From Clostridia bacterium (lineage in GTDB: Bacteria > Bacillota_A > Clostridia > Christensenellales > Aristaeellaceae), in assembly GCA_017530275.1 (NCBI GenBank), contig JAFXMP010000151.1:1-26702 (forward strand): a stretch of 26,702 nt of DNA. Reading direction: 5' to 3'. The notes under the pieces are model-generated. The model saw only the letters and a list, made by a program, of their open reading frames with translations, ran no database searches and was not told where the DNA came from. Below are positions 14,045 to 23,432 of this stretch, piece after piece. Every line of letters starts with the position of its first letter. Positions within the stretch are counted from its first letter, which is position 1. The translations under genes and the position numbers were made by a program.

Positions 14045-16747
14045 TCATTTTCTGTGATTGGGACGATAAGCTTTTTTCGCCAAATCCTCTTCAAAAGCAG
14101 CGATGTCCAGCCCATCCGGTTTTTTTGCTTCTTCAAAGTGCTTTTTTCCATAATAAGCGTTCAGGTACATCTGCTTGATTTCACTCATCAGGGGGTAGCG
14201 GGGATTGGCTCCTGTGCATTGATCGTCAAAAGCCTGCTCCACCATATCGTCCAGCCGCGCCAGGAAATCCGCTTCGTCCGGCGCATAATCCCGGATGGTG
14301 GGCTTAATGCCGATCCGCGCTTTCAGCTCGTTGATTTTCCCAATCAGCCCTTCCAGCTTTTCCTCGTCACTGGCGCCCTGCACCCCAAGATACTCCGCCA
14401 CCTCGGCATAGCGCCGCAGGGTGTGAGGGTGATCATACTGCGGGAAGGTGCCCATCTTGGCTGGAACCTCCGCGGCGTTAAAGCGCAGCACTTCCTCAAT
14501 CATCAAAGCATTGGCAACGCCGTGGGCAATATGATGGAACGCGCCCAGCTTGTGCGCCATGGAATGGCACACGCCCAGGAAGGCGTTGGCAAAGGCCATG
14601 CCGGCCATGGTGGCGGCGTTGGCCATTTTTTCTCTGGCCTCCACATCGTTCGTACCGTCCTCATAGGCCCGGGGCAGGTATTCAAAAATGGTTTTCAGCG
14701 CCTTCAAGGCCAGGCCATCGGTGTAGTCGGTTGCCATCATGGAGGCGTAGGCCTCCAGGGCATGGGTCACAGCATCAATGCCGCTGGCTGCGGTCAGGCC
14801 CTTAGGCGCTGTCATGTGGAAATCCGTATCAATGATAGCCATTTTGGGGAGCAGTTCATAATCGGCCAGGGGATATTTTACGCCGGTCTTTTCATCGGTA
14901 ATGACGGCAAAGGGCGTCACCTCGCTGCCCGTGCCGGCGGAAGTGGGGATGGCGATGAAATACGCCTTTTCCCCCATTTTCGGGAAGGTATAGACGCGCT
15001 TGCGGATATCCATGAAGCGCATGGCCATATCCATGAAGTCCGCTTCGGGATGCTCGTACAGCACCCACATGATTTTTGCCGCGTCCATGGCGCTGCCGCC
15101 GCCCAGGGCGATGATCACATCGGGCTGGAACAGGCGCATTTCCTCCGCCCCCGCTTTCGCGCAGGCCAGGGTGGGATCGGGCTCCACGTTGAAGAAGGTG
15201 GCATGCGCAATGCCCATTTGATCCAGCTTGTCGGTGATGGGCTTGGTGTTGCCATTGTGATAGAGGAAGTTATCGGTGACAATGAAGGCTTTTTTCTTGC
15301 CCATCACCGTTTTCAATTCATCCAGCGCCACCGGAAGGCAGCCTTTTTTGATATACACCTTTTCCGGAGCACGGAACCACAGCATATTTTCTCTCCTTTC
15401 GGCCACGGTCTTGATATTCAGCAGATGCTTCACTCCCACGTTTTCGGAAACGGAATTGCCGCCCCAGCTCCCGCAACCCAAGGTCAGGGACGGAGACAGC
15501 TTAAAATTATACAAATCGCCGATACCGCCCTGGGACGAAGGCGTATTCACAACGATGCGGCAGGTTTTCATCCGAGCGGAAAAGGCGTTCAGCACGTCCT
15601 GTTTCTTCTGCGGATTCAGGTAAATGGAGGCAGTGTGGCCGTATCCGCCGTCGGCAATCAGCCGATCCGCCTTGCCGAAGGCATCCTCCAAATCCCGCGC
15701 CCTGTACATGGCCAGCACGGGGCTGAGCTTTTCATGGGCAAATTCTTCGCTCAGCTCCACCGATTCCACTTCGCCGATCAGGATTTTTGCTTTCTCCGGC
15801 ACGACGACGCCGGAAAGCTGGGCAATTTTATAGGCGCTCTGGCCCACGACTTTGGCGTTCAGCGCGCCGTTGATAATCATAGTTTTGCGAACCTTGTTCA
15901 GTTCATCTCCCTGAAGGAAATAGCAGCCCCGAGCAGCAAACTCGGCTTTCACTGCTTCATAAACGCCATCCAGCACGATCACGCTCTGTTCGGAAGCACA
16001 AATCATGCCGTTATCAAAGGTTTTGGAATGGATAATGCTGTTGACCGCCAGCACCACGTCCGCGCTGTCGTCGATCACGGCCGGCACATTTCCGGCGCCC
16101 ACGCCCAGCGCGGGCTTTCCGCTGGAATAGGCGGCCTTCACCATGCCCGGGCCGCCGGTTGCCAGGATGATATCCGCTTCCTTCATCAGGGTATTGGTCA
16201 TTTCCAGCGAGGGCTCGTCGATCCAGCCGATGATTCCCTCCGGCGCGCCGGCCTCTACCGCCGCTTCCAGCACCACCTTGGCCGCGGCGATCGTCGCGCC
16301 CTTGGCGCGGGGATGCGGGCTGAAAATGATGCCGTTGCGGGTTTTCAGCGCAATCAGCGCTTTGAATATGGCGGTGGAGGTGGGATTGGTGGTGGGGATG
16401 ACCGCGGCAATCACGCCGATCGGCTCGGCAATCTTCATGATGCCATAGGCTGCGTCTTCTTCGATCACACCGCAGGTTTTGGTGCCCCGATAGGCGTTGT
16501 AAATATACTCGCTGGCATAGTGATTTTTGATCACCTTATCCTCCACTATGCCCATGCCCGTTTCCTGCACAGCCAGCTTGGCCAGCGGAATGCGGGCCTG
16601 ATTGGCCGCCGTGGCCGCGGCCAGGAAGATCCGATCCACCCGCTCCTGCGGATAGGTCGAAAATGCTCTTTGCGCAGCGCGCACCCGTTCAATCGCGGCC
16701 TTCAGGCTTTCGGCGCTTTCGGTCAGCTCATACGATTTGTTTTCCAT
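14045..16747 (-). CDS. adhE: Bifunctional acetaldehyde-CoA / alcohol dehydrogenase AdhE
   Basis: This 900-residue fusion turns acetyl-CoA into ethanol with two NADH. Residues about 1-440 are the CoA-acylating aldehyde dehydrogenase, with the catalytic Cys250 in DNGMICASEQSV. Residues about 460-860 are the iron-dependent alcohol dehydrogenase: ALGGGSAMDAAK, SAGTGSEVTPFAVI, SGIDAVTHALEAY, GVCHSMAHKLG and HHIAHGVANA carry the NAD site and metal ligands. It ends with CTGANPRYPL. The start ATG follows AGGAGG by nine bases. A longer frame exists upstream but has no such site. The start overlaps the end of rex by 20 bases, so expression is probably coupled to Rex. AdhE normally assembles into spirosomes. 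All key residues seen are intact. Confidence 0.95.
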   Translation of the reverse strand: MENKSYELTESAESLKAAIERVRAAQRAFSTYPQERVDRIFLAAATAANQARIPLAKLAVQETGMGIVEDKVIKNHYASEYIYNAYRGTKTCGVIEEDAAYGIMKIAEPIGVIAAVIPTTNPTSTAIFKALIALKTRNGIIFSPHPRAKGATIAAAKVVLEAAVEAGAPEGIIGWIDEPSLEMTNTLMKEADIILATGGPGMVKAAYSSGKPALGVGAGNVPAVIDDSADVVLAVNSIIHSKTFDNGMICASEQSVIVLDGVYEAVKAEFAARGCYFLQGDELNKVRKTMIINGALNAKVVGQSAYKIAQLSGVVVPEKAKILIGEVESVELSEEFAHEKLSPVLAMYRARDLEDAFGKADRLIADGGYGHTASIYLNPQKKQDVLNAFSARMKTCRIVVNTPSSQGGIGDLYNFKLSPSLTLGCGSWGGNSVSENVGVKHLLNIKTVAERRENMLWFRAPEKVYIKKGCLPVALDELKTVMGKKKAFIVTDNFLYHNGNTKPITDKLDQMGIAHATFFNVEPDPTLACAKAGAEEMRLFQPDVIIALGGGSAMDAAKIMWVLYEHPEADFMDMAMRFMDIRKRVYTFPKMGEKAYFIAIPTSAGTGSEVTPFAVITDEKTGVKYPLADYELLPKMAIIDTDFHMTAPKGLTAASGIDAVTHALEAYASMMATDYTDGLALKALKTIFEYLPRAYEDGTNDVEAREKMANAATMAGMAFANAFLGVCHSMAHKLGAFHHIAHGVANALMIEEVLRFNAAEVPAKMGTFPQYDHPHTLRRYAEVAEYLGVQGASDEEKLEGLIGKINELKARIGIKPTIRDYAPDEADFLARLDDMVEQAFDDQCTGANPRYPLMSEIKQMYLNAYYGKKHFEEAKKPDGLDIAAFEEDLAKKAYRPNHRK

Positions 16748-17387
16748 AGTGCTCTTCCTCCTGTTCCTCACTCTCCCGATTGACCATAAGATTCAAGTGC
16801 GCCATGGCCAGCGCCACATTCATCTGCTGCACCGTAACATGGGCAGGCACCCGAATATGACACGGAGCAAAATTCAAAATGGCAGTGATGCCGCTTGCCA
16901 CCATTTGATCCGCGGCCTCCTGCGCCGCTGAGACCGGCACCGTTAATATGCCCAAACGCACATGATGCCGCCGGCAGAACGCATTGAGATTGCTCATGGC
17001 ATAAATGCTCATATCGCCATGTTTGAACGGCACTTGCGAAGCATGATTATCAAAGGCTGCTGCAATCTCCAGACCGTATTCCTGAAATCCGTCATATTCC
17101 ATGAGCGCGGTGCCCATTTTCCCCGCGCCGACGATCACGACGGATATCTTTTGGTGAATGCCCAGGGCCATTTCCAGATCTTGCTGCAATTTTCGCACAG
17201 GATAGCCAACCTTTGGCAGGCCCGCCCGGCTGATCGTTCCCAGATCCTTGCGAACCTGCACTTCACCCAAGCCCAGATTCCGAGCAATGACGGTGGCGGA
17301 AACCATATCCCCCTTGACCGCTCGGACATACTGTAAATACAGTGGAAGACGGCTCAGCGTGGCCTTGGAAAGCGTTGCGCTTTGCAT
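16728..17387 (-). CDS. rex: Redox-sensing transcriptional repressor Rex
   Basis: This 219-residue Rex has an N-terminal winged helix (LSRLPLYLQYVRAVKG, SATVIARNLGLGEVQVRKDL), a Rossmann fold with VIVGAGKMGTAL (GAGKMG at 87-92) and a domain-swap C-terminal helix. Rex leaves DNA when NADH is high and typically represses fermentation genes such as adhE. Here it is the first gene of the adhE operon, overlapping adhE by 20 bases, so it very likely controls itself. AAAGGGGG lies eight bases before the start. The C-terminus has an acidic tail (ESEEQEEEH). I did not find a clear consensus Rex operator (TTGTTAA-N4-TTAACAA) upstream, so the binding site is either diverged or missed. Confidence 0.93.
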   Translation of the reverse strand: MQSATLSKATLSRLPLYLQYVRAVKGDMVSATVIARNLGLGEVQVRKDLGTISRAGLPKVGYPVRKLQQDLEMALGIHQKISVVIVGAGKMGTALMEYDGFQEYGLEIAAAFDNHASQVPFKHGDMSIYAMSNLNAFCRRHHVRLGILTVPVSAAQEAADQMVASGITAILNFAPCHIRVPAHVTVQQMNVALAMAHLNLMVNRESEEQEEEHYGKQIV

Positions 17388-17413
17388 CGTTTCATCCCCC
17401 TTTAACCTATTTT

Positions 17414-17442
17414 ATTATATGGAAACCGCGGCCGCAGAGGAA
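17414..17442 (-). promoter_or_regulatory. Likely promoter of the rex operon
   Basis: On the minus strand a perfect TATAAT (17414-17419) lies 26 bases before the rex start. The hexamer 17 bases upstream (TTCCTC) is a poor -35, as expected for a regulated promoter. It would drive all six genes down to 10147, as no terminator or gap above 35 bases interrupts them. Confidence 0.45.
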
Positions 17443-17507
17443 ATACCAAAAGCGCATATGTGCTATATATTTATCAATAATTTATGATCGATTCATGTAC
17501 AAAAAAG

Positions 17508-17539
17508 ACGCTTTGCCGCAGATTCTGACGGCAAAGCGT
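17508..17539 (-). terminator. Rho-independent terminator of the LysR gene
   Basis: On the minus strand ACGCTTTGCCG and CGGCAAAGCGT form a perfect 11-bp stem with a 10-base loop, followed by CTTTTTTG. It begins 17 bases after the LysR stop and isolates that gene from rex. Confidence 0.88.
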
Positions 17540-17556
17540 TTTGTGTGAACAATCAA

Positions 17557-18495
17557 TTATTTTATGGACAGTACAGGCTGAAAGCATTTTCGCTTCGCTT
17601 GACAAAGCTCGGTAATAAACCGCTTATCCAAATCCGTCAGCCGATAATCCTTTTTATAGATCAGCATATCCTTATAGCTTCTATGATTGTCCGGGCATTC
17701 CCGCTGTACCAGATGCAGCCGCCGGAGCAGCCGTTCAGGCAGCGGCGATACCCACATAAAGGTCTGTATATTTTCAGCCAGCAAATCCATTTGACTTCCC
17801 CGCTCAAATACGAAGATCCTGCGCGGCACATCGGGCAATTCTTCATTGCGCACAACGGACAGCGGCAGGGAGGGCACATAAGGATCGGCGTGCGCGATTT
17901 GGATGAAGGGCTTGAGATCGTCAAAATGGATCACATCCATTTTCGCCAGCAGGCTGGCCTCGTGCATCACAAGCACATATTTGAATTCAGCGATCAGGTC
18001 ATATTCCAGGTTCTTTTCTTCCAACATGGCTTTGAAGTACTTATCGTAATTCGCCGCATAGCGAATAATCCCTAAATTGTACCCCACGTCCTGAATATTT
18101 TTGATCGCCTGCAGGGCGTTGGCTTCATGGTAGTACAATTCCGCGTCATCCTCGGTCAAGGAACGGGAAAAGCTGGTAAAAGCATCGGAAATATAGCTGG
18201 CTCGTGGCGCCGACAAAGAAAATGTTTGCTTGGCAGGCATACCGAAAGTGTACATTCTTTCCATTTCGTTCACCTGCTCCAGAATCTTTCTGGCCTGCCC
18301 GATGAAGCGCTCCCCATCCGGCGTCAGCAGCATTCCCTTGGACGTGCGCCGAAAGAACACAATGCCCAGGTTGGCCTCCATTTCCTTGATGACCCGGCTC
18401 AAATTGGGCTGCGCCACGTGCAGCTCCTCTGCTGCTTTGTTGATGGAACCGTTTTCCGCAATGCTGACGACGTATTTCAGGTGCAGAATGTTCAT
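17557..18495 (-). CDS. LysR family transcriptional regulator
   Basis: This 312-residue regulator has an N-terminal HTH (MNILHLKYVVSIAENGSINKAAEELHV... in pieces: SIAENGSINKAAEELHVAQP, LSRVIKEMEANLGIVFFRR) and a C-terminal periplasmic-binding-like effector domain (about 95-300). I start at MNILHL because GGGAGGG lies five bases upstream. An extra 31 codons upstream are open but have no ribosome site. It is monocistronic, with its own promoter and terminator, and lies upstream of the rex operon in the same direction. LysR proteins often act on a divergent neighbour, but the DNA on its other side is a repeat region with no gene. Its target could be its own gene, the rex operon, or adh/SDR. The effector is unknown. 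Confidence 0.88.
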   Translation of the reverse strand: MNILHLKYVVSIAENGSINKAAEELHVAQPNLSRVIKEMEANLGIVFFRRTSKGMLLTPDGERFIGQARKILEQVNEMERMYTFGMPAKQTFSLSAPRASYISDAFTSFSRSLTEDDAELYYHEANALQAIKNIQDVGYNLGIIRYAANYDKYFKAMLEEKNLEYDLIAEFKYVLVMHEASLLAKMDVIHFDDLKPFIQIAHADPYVPSLPLSVVRNEELPDVPRRIFVFERGSQMDLLAENIQTFMWVSPLPERLLRRLHLVQRECPDNHRSYKDMLIYKKDYRLTDLDKRFITELCQAKRKCFQPVLSIK

Positions 18496-18586
18496 GTGAG
18501 CCCTCCCAATCATGTAATGCCATGCTTCATCGCGGCCAAATTTCCTGTGGTTCCGAAGCGTTAGCGTCGATCTTGAACCAATGACC

Positions 18587-18595
18587 ATTATAGCA
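18587..18595 (-). promoter_or_regulatory. Extended -10 promoter of the LysR gene
   Basis: On the minus strand TGCTATAAT is a perfect extended -10 element, about 92 bases upstream of the LysR start. The -35 position (TAGAAA) is weak, as is usual for extended -10 promoters. A lone TTGTTAA half-site like that of Rex lies at 18602-18608. Confidence 0.5.
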
Positions 18596-18711
18596 TATTG
18601 CTTGTTAAATTTCTATCAGGTGATTTTTATCGATAAGTTCTATTGGCCGTAAAAAGATGAAGAGCATAACTTTATACTGGCAAGCAATGCCATTCTTGCA
18701 GAATTGCGCAT

Positions 18712-19147
18712 TGGCAAGCAATGCAATCCGGCCCGAATTGCCGGATGCTTGTTGGATGGCTCCGCCCCCAAGCCCCTGAAAACCAGAGCTTTAGCTCTGT
18801 GGTTGTGACGTTTGCCTGCGCCAAACGCCGCTGCGGTTCATGCCAAAATGAATAGAATGATCCTTGCGCTTATGCGCATTCATGTGAGAAATTCGGTTGA
18901 TGGCACGGTGTTCTTTTCATTCTTGTGCGTTTAGGCTGTACATAATGCGGAGTTTTCGGACGATAGTCAGCATCGTTTGAGCGATGGAAGCGCTGTCAGA
19001 TCGGAGCGACTGGTATTATTTCTGGTGAGCATCCGCCTTTCGCTTTTTTCGATCATAACCACAGCGCTTACGCTGGCCGGCAGGGGTTTGGGGGCGGAGC
19101 CTACCAACAAGCTTTTGCAGAAGTTATTAACTCTGCATTGCTTGCCA
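18712..19147. mobile_element. MITE-like element with ~92-bp imperfect inverted repeats and conserved hairpins
   Basis: The left arm 18712-18804 and the reverse complement of the right arm 19057-19147 share TGGCAAGCAATGCA, GCTTGTTGG, GGCTCCGCCCCCAA, CCCCTG and CTGTGGTT in the same order. Between the shared blocks each arm has two hairpins at the same places with different bases: CAGAGC-TTTA-GCTCTG against CAGCG-TAAG-CGCTG, and TCCGGC/GCCGGA against TGCAGA/TCTGCA. A further copy of TGGCAAGCAATGC lies at 18678-18690. The 250-base centre has no gene that I can support. It could be a non-autonomous relative of IS200/IS605-type elements, whose ends are hairpins, or a family of structured repeats. 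No transposase is present. Confidence 0.6.
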
Positions 19148-19179
19148 CTACCATTTCTCTGCCTGGACCGCGTTTCATT

Positions 19180-19211
19180 TTGGACGGATCACAAATTTGT
19201 GATCCGTCCAA
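19180..19211. repeat. 32-bp perfect palindrome
   Basis: TTGGACGGATCACAAA followed by its exact reverse complement. It lies 8 bases beyond the stop of the XRE-type gene, between that gene and the hairpin element. It is not followed by a T run on either strand and has no central loop, so it is not a standard terminator. A binding site for a dimeric protein or a recombination site is possible. Confidence 0.7.
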
Positions 19212-19219
19212 TCGCAGCA

Positions 19220-19819
19220 TTATTCTGCTGTTGTTGATTCATCTGAATCGACAACAGCGTTTTCCTTGCGCCACTTTTTCGCCGGTTCCCGCTTCCCGCA
19301 TTCATCGCAGGTGTAAGGCCAGCCGATTTTCCATTCAAAGTATTCTTCCTTTGTAATAGTTCCCGCCTTCAGCTCCTGCTGATGATAAAGCCATTCCCGG
19401 AAGAATTCGTTCATCAGATTATTGTCAATCCACAAACCGCACGGAGAATGAGCTGGCCAGGAATCACCATCGTGATAATAGATGCTTGCATCATCCGTGG
19501 CTTCATAATCGTAATCGTTGAGTTCTGTTCGTTGCATCTGAAATGTATGAAACATACCCGGATGCTCTTCCTCCAACCAGAAAAACATCATCATCAATTC
19601 TTCGACATTCTGCCCAGTTACGTCCATCAGTGCCAGCGAATTGCAGTCCAAAACCTCCGCCATTGTCTTGAGAAGTTTGGGAGATGGCACACGATAGCCG
19701 GACTCATATTGCGCAATTCTCGGCGCTGCATTTTCGCCCAAACCGACCATAACGGCAAACTCCGGCTGGTTGTATCCGCGAAGTTTGCGGATGCGCTTTA
19801 GCTTCTCTCCGGTCTTCAT
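19220..19819 (-). CDS. XRE-family transcriptional regulator with C-terminal CxxC motif
   Basis: This is a 199-residue protein. Residues 1-65 are a Cro/CI-type HTH: TGEKLKRIRKLRGYNQPEFA, then a recognition helix region and YESGYRVPSPKLLKTMAEVL. The middle is acidic and aromatic. Near the end WPYTCDECGKREPAKKW has one CxxC, a half zinc-ribbon. The start is set by GGAGGAG on the minus strand. It is divergent from the 102-aa gene and recombinase, with both promoters and related repeats in the 200-base gap between them, so it very likely represses or switches the recombinase operon. This pairing is common in small integrative elements of Firmicutes. ImmA/IrrE peptidases usually act on such regulators; the one at 2-403 is 19 kb away, so no link is claimed. 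Confidence 0.82.
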   Translation of the reverse strand: MKTGEKLKRIRKLRGYNQPEFAVMVGLGENAAPRIAQYESGYRVPSPKLLKTMAEVLDCNSLALMDVTGQNVEELMMMFFWLEEEHPGMFHTFQMQRTELNDYDYEATDDASIYYHDGDSWPAHSPCGLWIDNNLMNEFFREWLYHQQELKAGTITKEEYFEWKIGWPYTCDECGKREPAKKWRKENAVVDSDESTTAE

Positions 19820-19889
19820 GTGCTCCTCCGATCCTGATGTAAAGATGACTTGAGCAACTCACGATGAAAGCATTTATGCCTCCATAGGC

Positions 19890-19918
19890 ATTATACAAAC
19901 GAACCAAATTCTCGTCAA
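19890..19918 (-). promoter_or_regulatory. Sigma-70 type promoter of the XRE gene
   Basis: On the minus strand TTGACG (19913-19918), a 17-base spacer, and a perfect TATAAT (19890-19895). An inverted repeat ATGCCT-CCAT-AGGCAT (19876-19891) overlaps the region just after the -10 and could be an operator or leader hairpin. Confidence 0.8.
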
Positions 19919-19930
19919 GAAAAATTTATC

Positions 19931-20000
19931 ATATTTGCGAAATGCTTGTTGACAGACTTCTTTTGATGTGATAATATGTATTTAGCAAATATGCGAAACT
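19931..20000. promoter_or_regulatory. Probable operator repeats for the XRE regulator
   Basis: ATATTTGCGAAAT (19931-19943) lies just before the -35 of the rightward promoter. TTTAGCAAATATGCGAAACT (19981-20000) lies just after its -10. The latter contains TATGCGAAA and, inverted, ATATTTGCTAAA. Related words on both sides of a promoter fit repressor binding. The sites are visible; the protein that binds is inferred. Confidence 0.5.
19949..19977 (+). promoter_or_regulatory. Strong sigma-70 promoter of the recombinase operon
   Basis: TTGACA (19949-19954), exactly 17 bases, then TAATAT (19972-19977). The -35 is perfect and the -10 is one base off. The predicted start near 19984 falls within the operator-like repeat. 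Confidence 0.82.
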
Positions 20001-20027
20001 ACTTTTAAGGAGGTTATTACCGAACGC

Positions 20028-22074
<2,047 letters not shown>

Positions 22075-22084
22075 TCTCCCCAAG

Positions 22085-22128
22085 GATTAGTTCCTTATGA
22101 ACGATAACCCTTGATGTTGCAGGGTTTT
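22085..22128 (+). repeat. Two-block sequence shared, inverted, with 3077-3119
   Basis: GATTAGTTCCTTATGA (22085-22100) and GTTGCAGGGTTTT (22116-22128) recur on the minus strand at 3104-3119 and 3077-3089. It lies between the recombinase and the 3' end of tRNA-Glu, where an element end would be expected. AACCCT/AGGGTT in the same stretch can form a small hairpin after tRNA-Glu. Confidence 0.6.
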
Positions 22129-22135
22129 CTCAAAG

Positions 22136-22208
22136 CAGCTCCGACGGGATTCGAACCCGTGTTTTCGCCTTGAGAGGGCGGCGTCCTAGGCCTCTAGACA
22201 ACGGAGCC
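22136..22208 (-). tRNA. tRNA-Glu (anticodon CTC)
   Basis: The minus strand folds into a full cloverleaf. The acceptor is GGCTCCG with CGGAGCT (one G-U pair), the D arm is GTCTAGAGGCCTAGGAC, and the anticodon loop CTCTCAA reads CTC. The T arm is ACGGG-TTCGAAT-CCCGT. The D and anticodon arms closely match bacterial tRNA-Glu. One anticodon stem pair (27-43) is mismatched. CCA is not encoded. The 3' end faces the recombinase gene, 79 bases away. Confidence 0.93.
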
Positions 22209-22222
22209 AAAGATAAAAAAAG

Positions 22223-22293
22223 CTGGGGAACTAGGATTCGAACCTAGACAATACGAGTCAGAGTCGCAGGTGCTGCCGTTACACCATTCCCCA
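22223..22293 (-). tRNA. tRNA-Gln (anticodon CTG)
   Basis: The minus-strand cloverleaf has acceptor TGGGGAA / TTCCCCA, anticodon loop CTCTGAC reading CTG, and T arm CTAGG-TTCGAAT-CCTAG. The U1-A72 start pair is typical of tRNA-Gln. CCA is not encoded. It is 14 bases upstream of tRNA-Glu and probably shares its transcript. Confidence 0.93.
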
Positions 22294-22352
22294 TCACGCA
22301 GTTTTTCAACTGCGAGAGTCATTGTAGCAAAACAGGATATAATTGTCAAGGA

Positions 22353-23384
22353 TTATTTTTTTAACTCTTTGACCGCTTTGATGAGGGCGTCCACGTGGGA
22401 ATCCGGCGTGCACCAGGAGGTGCAGACGCGGACGGCCGTGGAGCTGTCATTCACGCGCTCCCAGGGGGAGAAGATAAAGCTTTCCTCCAGCGTCTCAAGC
22501 TGCTCATCCGTAAAGATGGGGAAGAGCTGGTTGGTGGGGGAATCCACCAGGAGCGGGATGCCGGCCTTGAGCAGGGCGGCGCGGATCCGATCCGCCTGGA
22601 TGACCGCCTTTTTCGCCAGGTCAAAATACAGGTTGTTCTTCATCAGCTCTGAGAACTGGATGCCGATCAGCCGGCCCTTGGCGAGCATGGCGCCGGCGCG
22701 CTTCATCATGTAGCGGAAATCCTTTTTCAGCGCCGGGTTGTTGATGACCACCGCTTCTCCCAGCAGGGCGCCCTGCTTGGTGCCGCCAACGGTGAAGACG
22801 TCGGTGTATTTGGGCAGGTCCGCGGGGGTGATATTGGTGAAGGGCGTGGAGAGGCCGTAGCCCAGGCGCGCGCCGTCCACATAGAGATAGATGCCGCTGG
22901 ACCTGCAGGCTTTGTACAGGTCCCTCAGCTCGGTGAGGTTATACACCGTGCCGTATTCGGTGGAGAGGGAAACATAGACCATGCCGGGGCGGACGGTGTG
23001 CTCATCGTCCTCCTGCAGGGCTGTGATGACGCGGACCTGGGCGGCGGTGATCTTGCCGTCCTTGTGCGTGAGGCCCATCACCTTGTGGCCGGTGGCCTCG
23101 ATGGCGCCGGTCTCATGCTGGTTGATGTGGCCGGAGACGGGGCAGAGCACGCCCTCGTAGGGACGGAGGATCGAAGAGATCACGACCGAGTTGGTCTGCG
23201 TGCCGCCGACCAGGAAATGCACGTCCGAATCCGGGCAGGAGAAAACGCGGCGGATCTCCGCGGCAGCCTCCTCACAGAAGGGATCGCGGCCGTAGCCGGG
23301 CGTCTGCTGCTCGTTGACTTCCGCGAGCTTCTTCAGGATATTCGGGTGACAGCCCTCCAGGTAATCCGATGCAAGATTGATCAT
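22353..23384 (-). CDS. Low-specificity L-threonine aldolase type PLP enzyme
   Basis: This 343-residue fold-type I PLP enzyme of the beta-eliminating lyase / threonine aldolase family typically splits L-threonine or L-allo-threonine into glycine and acetaldehyde. The PLP Lys is in TVGGTKQGALLGEA (Lys203) and the pyridine-binding Asp is in LYVDGARLGYGL (Asp170). SGHINQHETGAIEATGHKV is the usual substrate region. The length is normal. AAGGAG lies before the start. It follows gltX by 48 bases on the same strand and precedes the two tRNA genes. The exact substrate (threonine, phenylserine or another beta-hydroxy amino acid) is open. The acetaldehyde product would feed an alcohol dehydrogenase, but no operon link exists here. 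Confidence 0.88.
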   Translation of the reverse strand: MINLASDYLEGCHPNILKKLAEVNEQQTPGYGRDPFCEEAAAEIRRVFSCPDSDVHFLVGGTQTNSVVISSILRPYEGVLCPVSGHINQHETGAIEATGHKVMGLTHKDGKITAAQVRVITALQEDDEHTVRPGMVYVSLSTEYGTVYNLTELRDLYKACRSSGIYLYVDGARLGYGLSTPFTNITPADLPKYTDVFTVGGTKQGALLGEAVVINNPALKKDFRYMMKRAGAMLAKGRLIGIQFSELMKNNLYFDLAKKAVIQADRIRAALLKAGIPLLVDSPTNQLFPIFTDEQLETLEESFIFSPWERVNDSSTAVRVCTSWCTPDSHVDALIKAVKELKK

Positions 23385-23432
23385 GGGTACTCCTTCAGGA
23401 AAAGAAAAATTGATACGAAAGCCCTTTTGAGG

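Noticed and set aside
14054..16783. A 909-codon open frame on the + strand opposite adhE
   Set aside because: It is the antisense of a clear AdhE, His- and Gly-rich without domains. GC-rich codon use leaves long antisense frames open.
17388..17560. A Rex operator before rex (TTGTGTGAACAA at 17540-17551 considered)
   Set aside because: The half-sites are too close together and the match lies in the LysR terminator region, not at the rex promoter.
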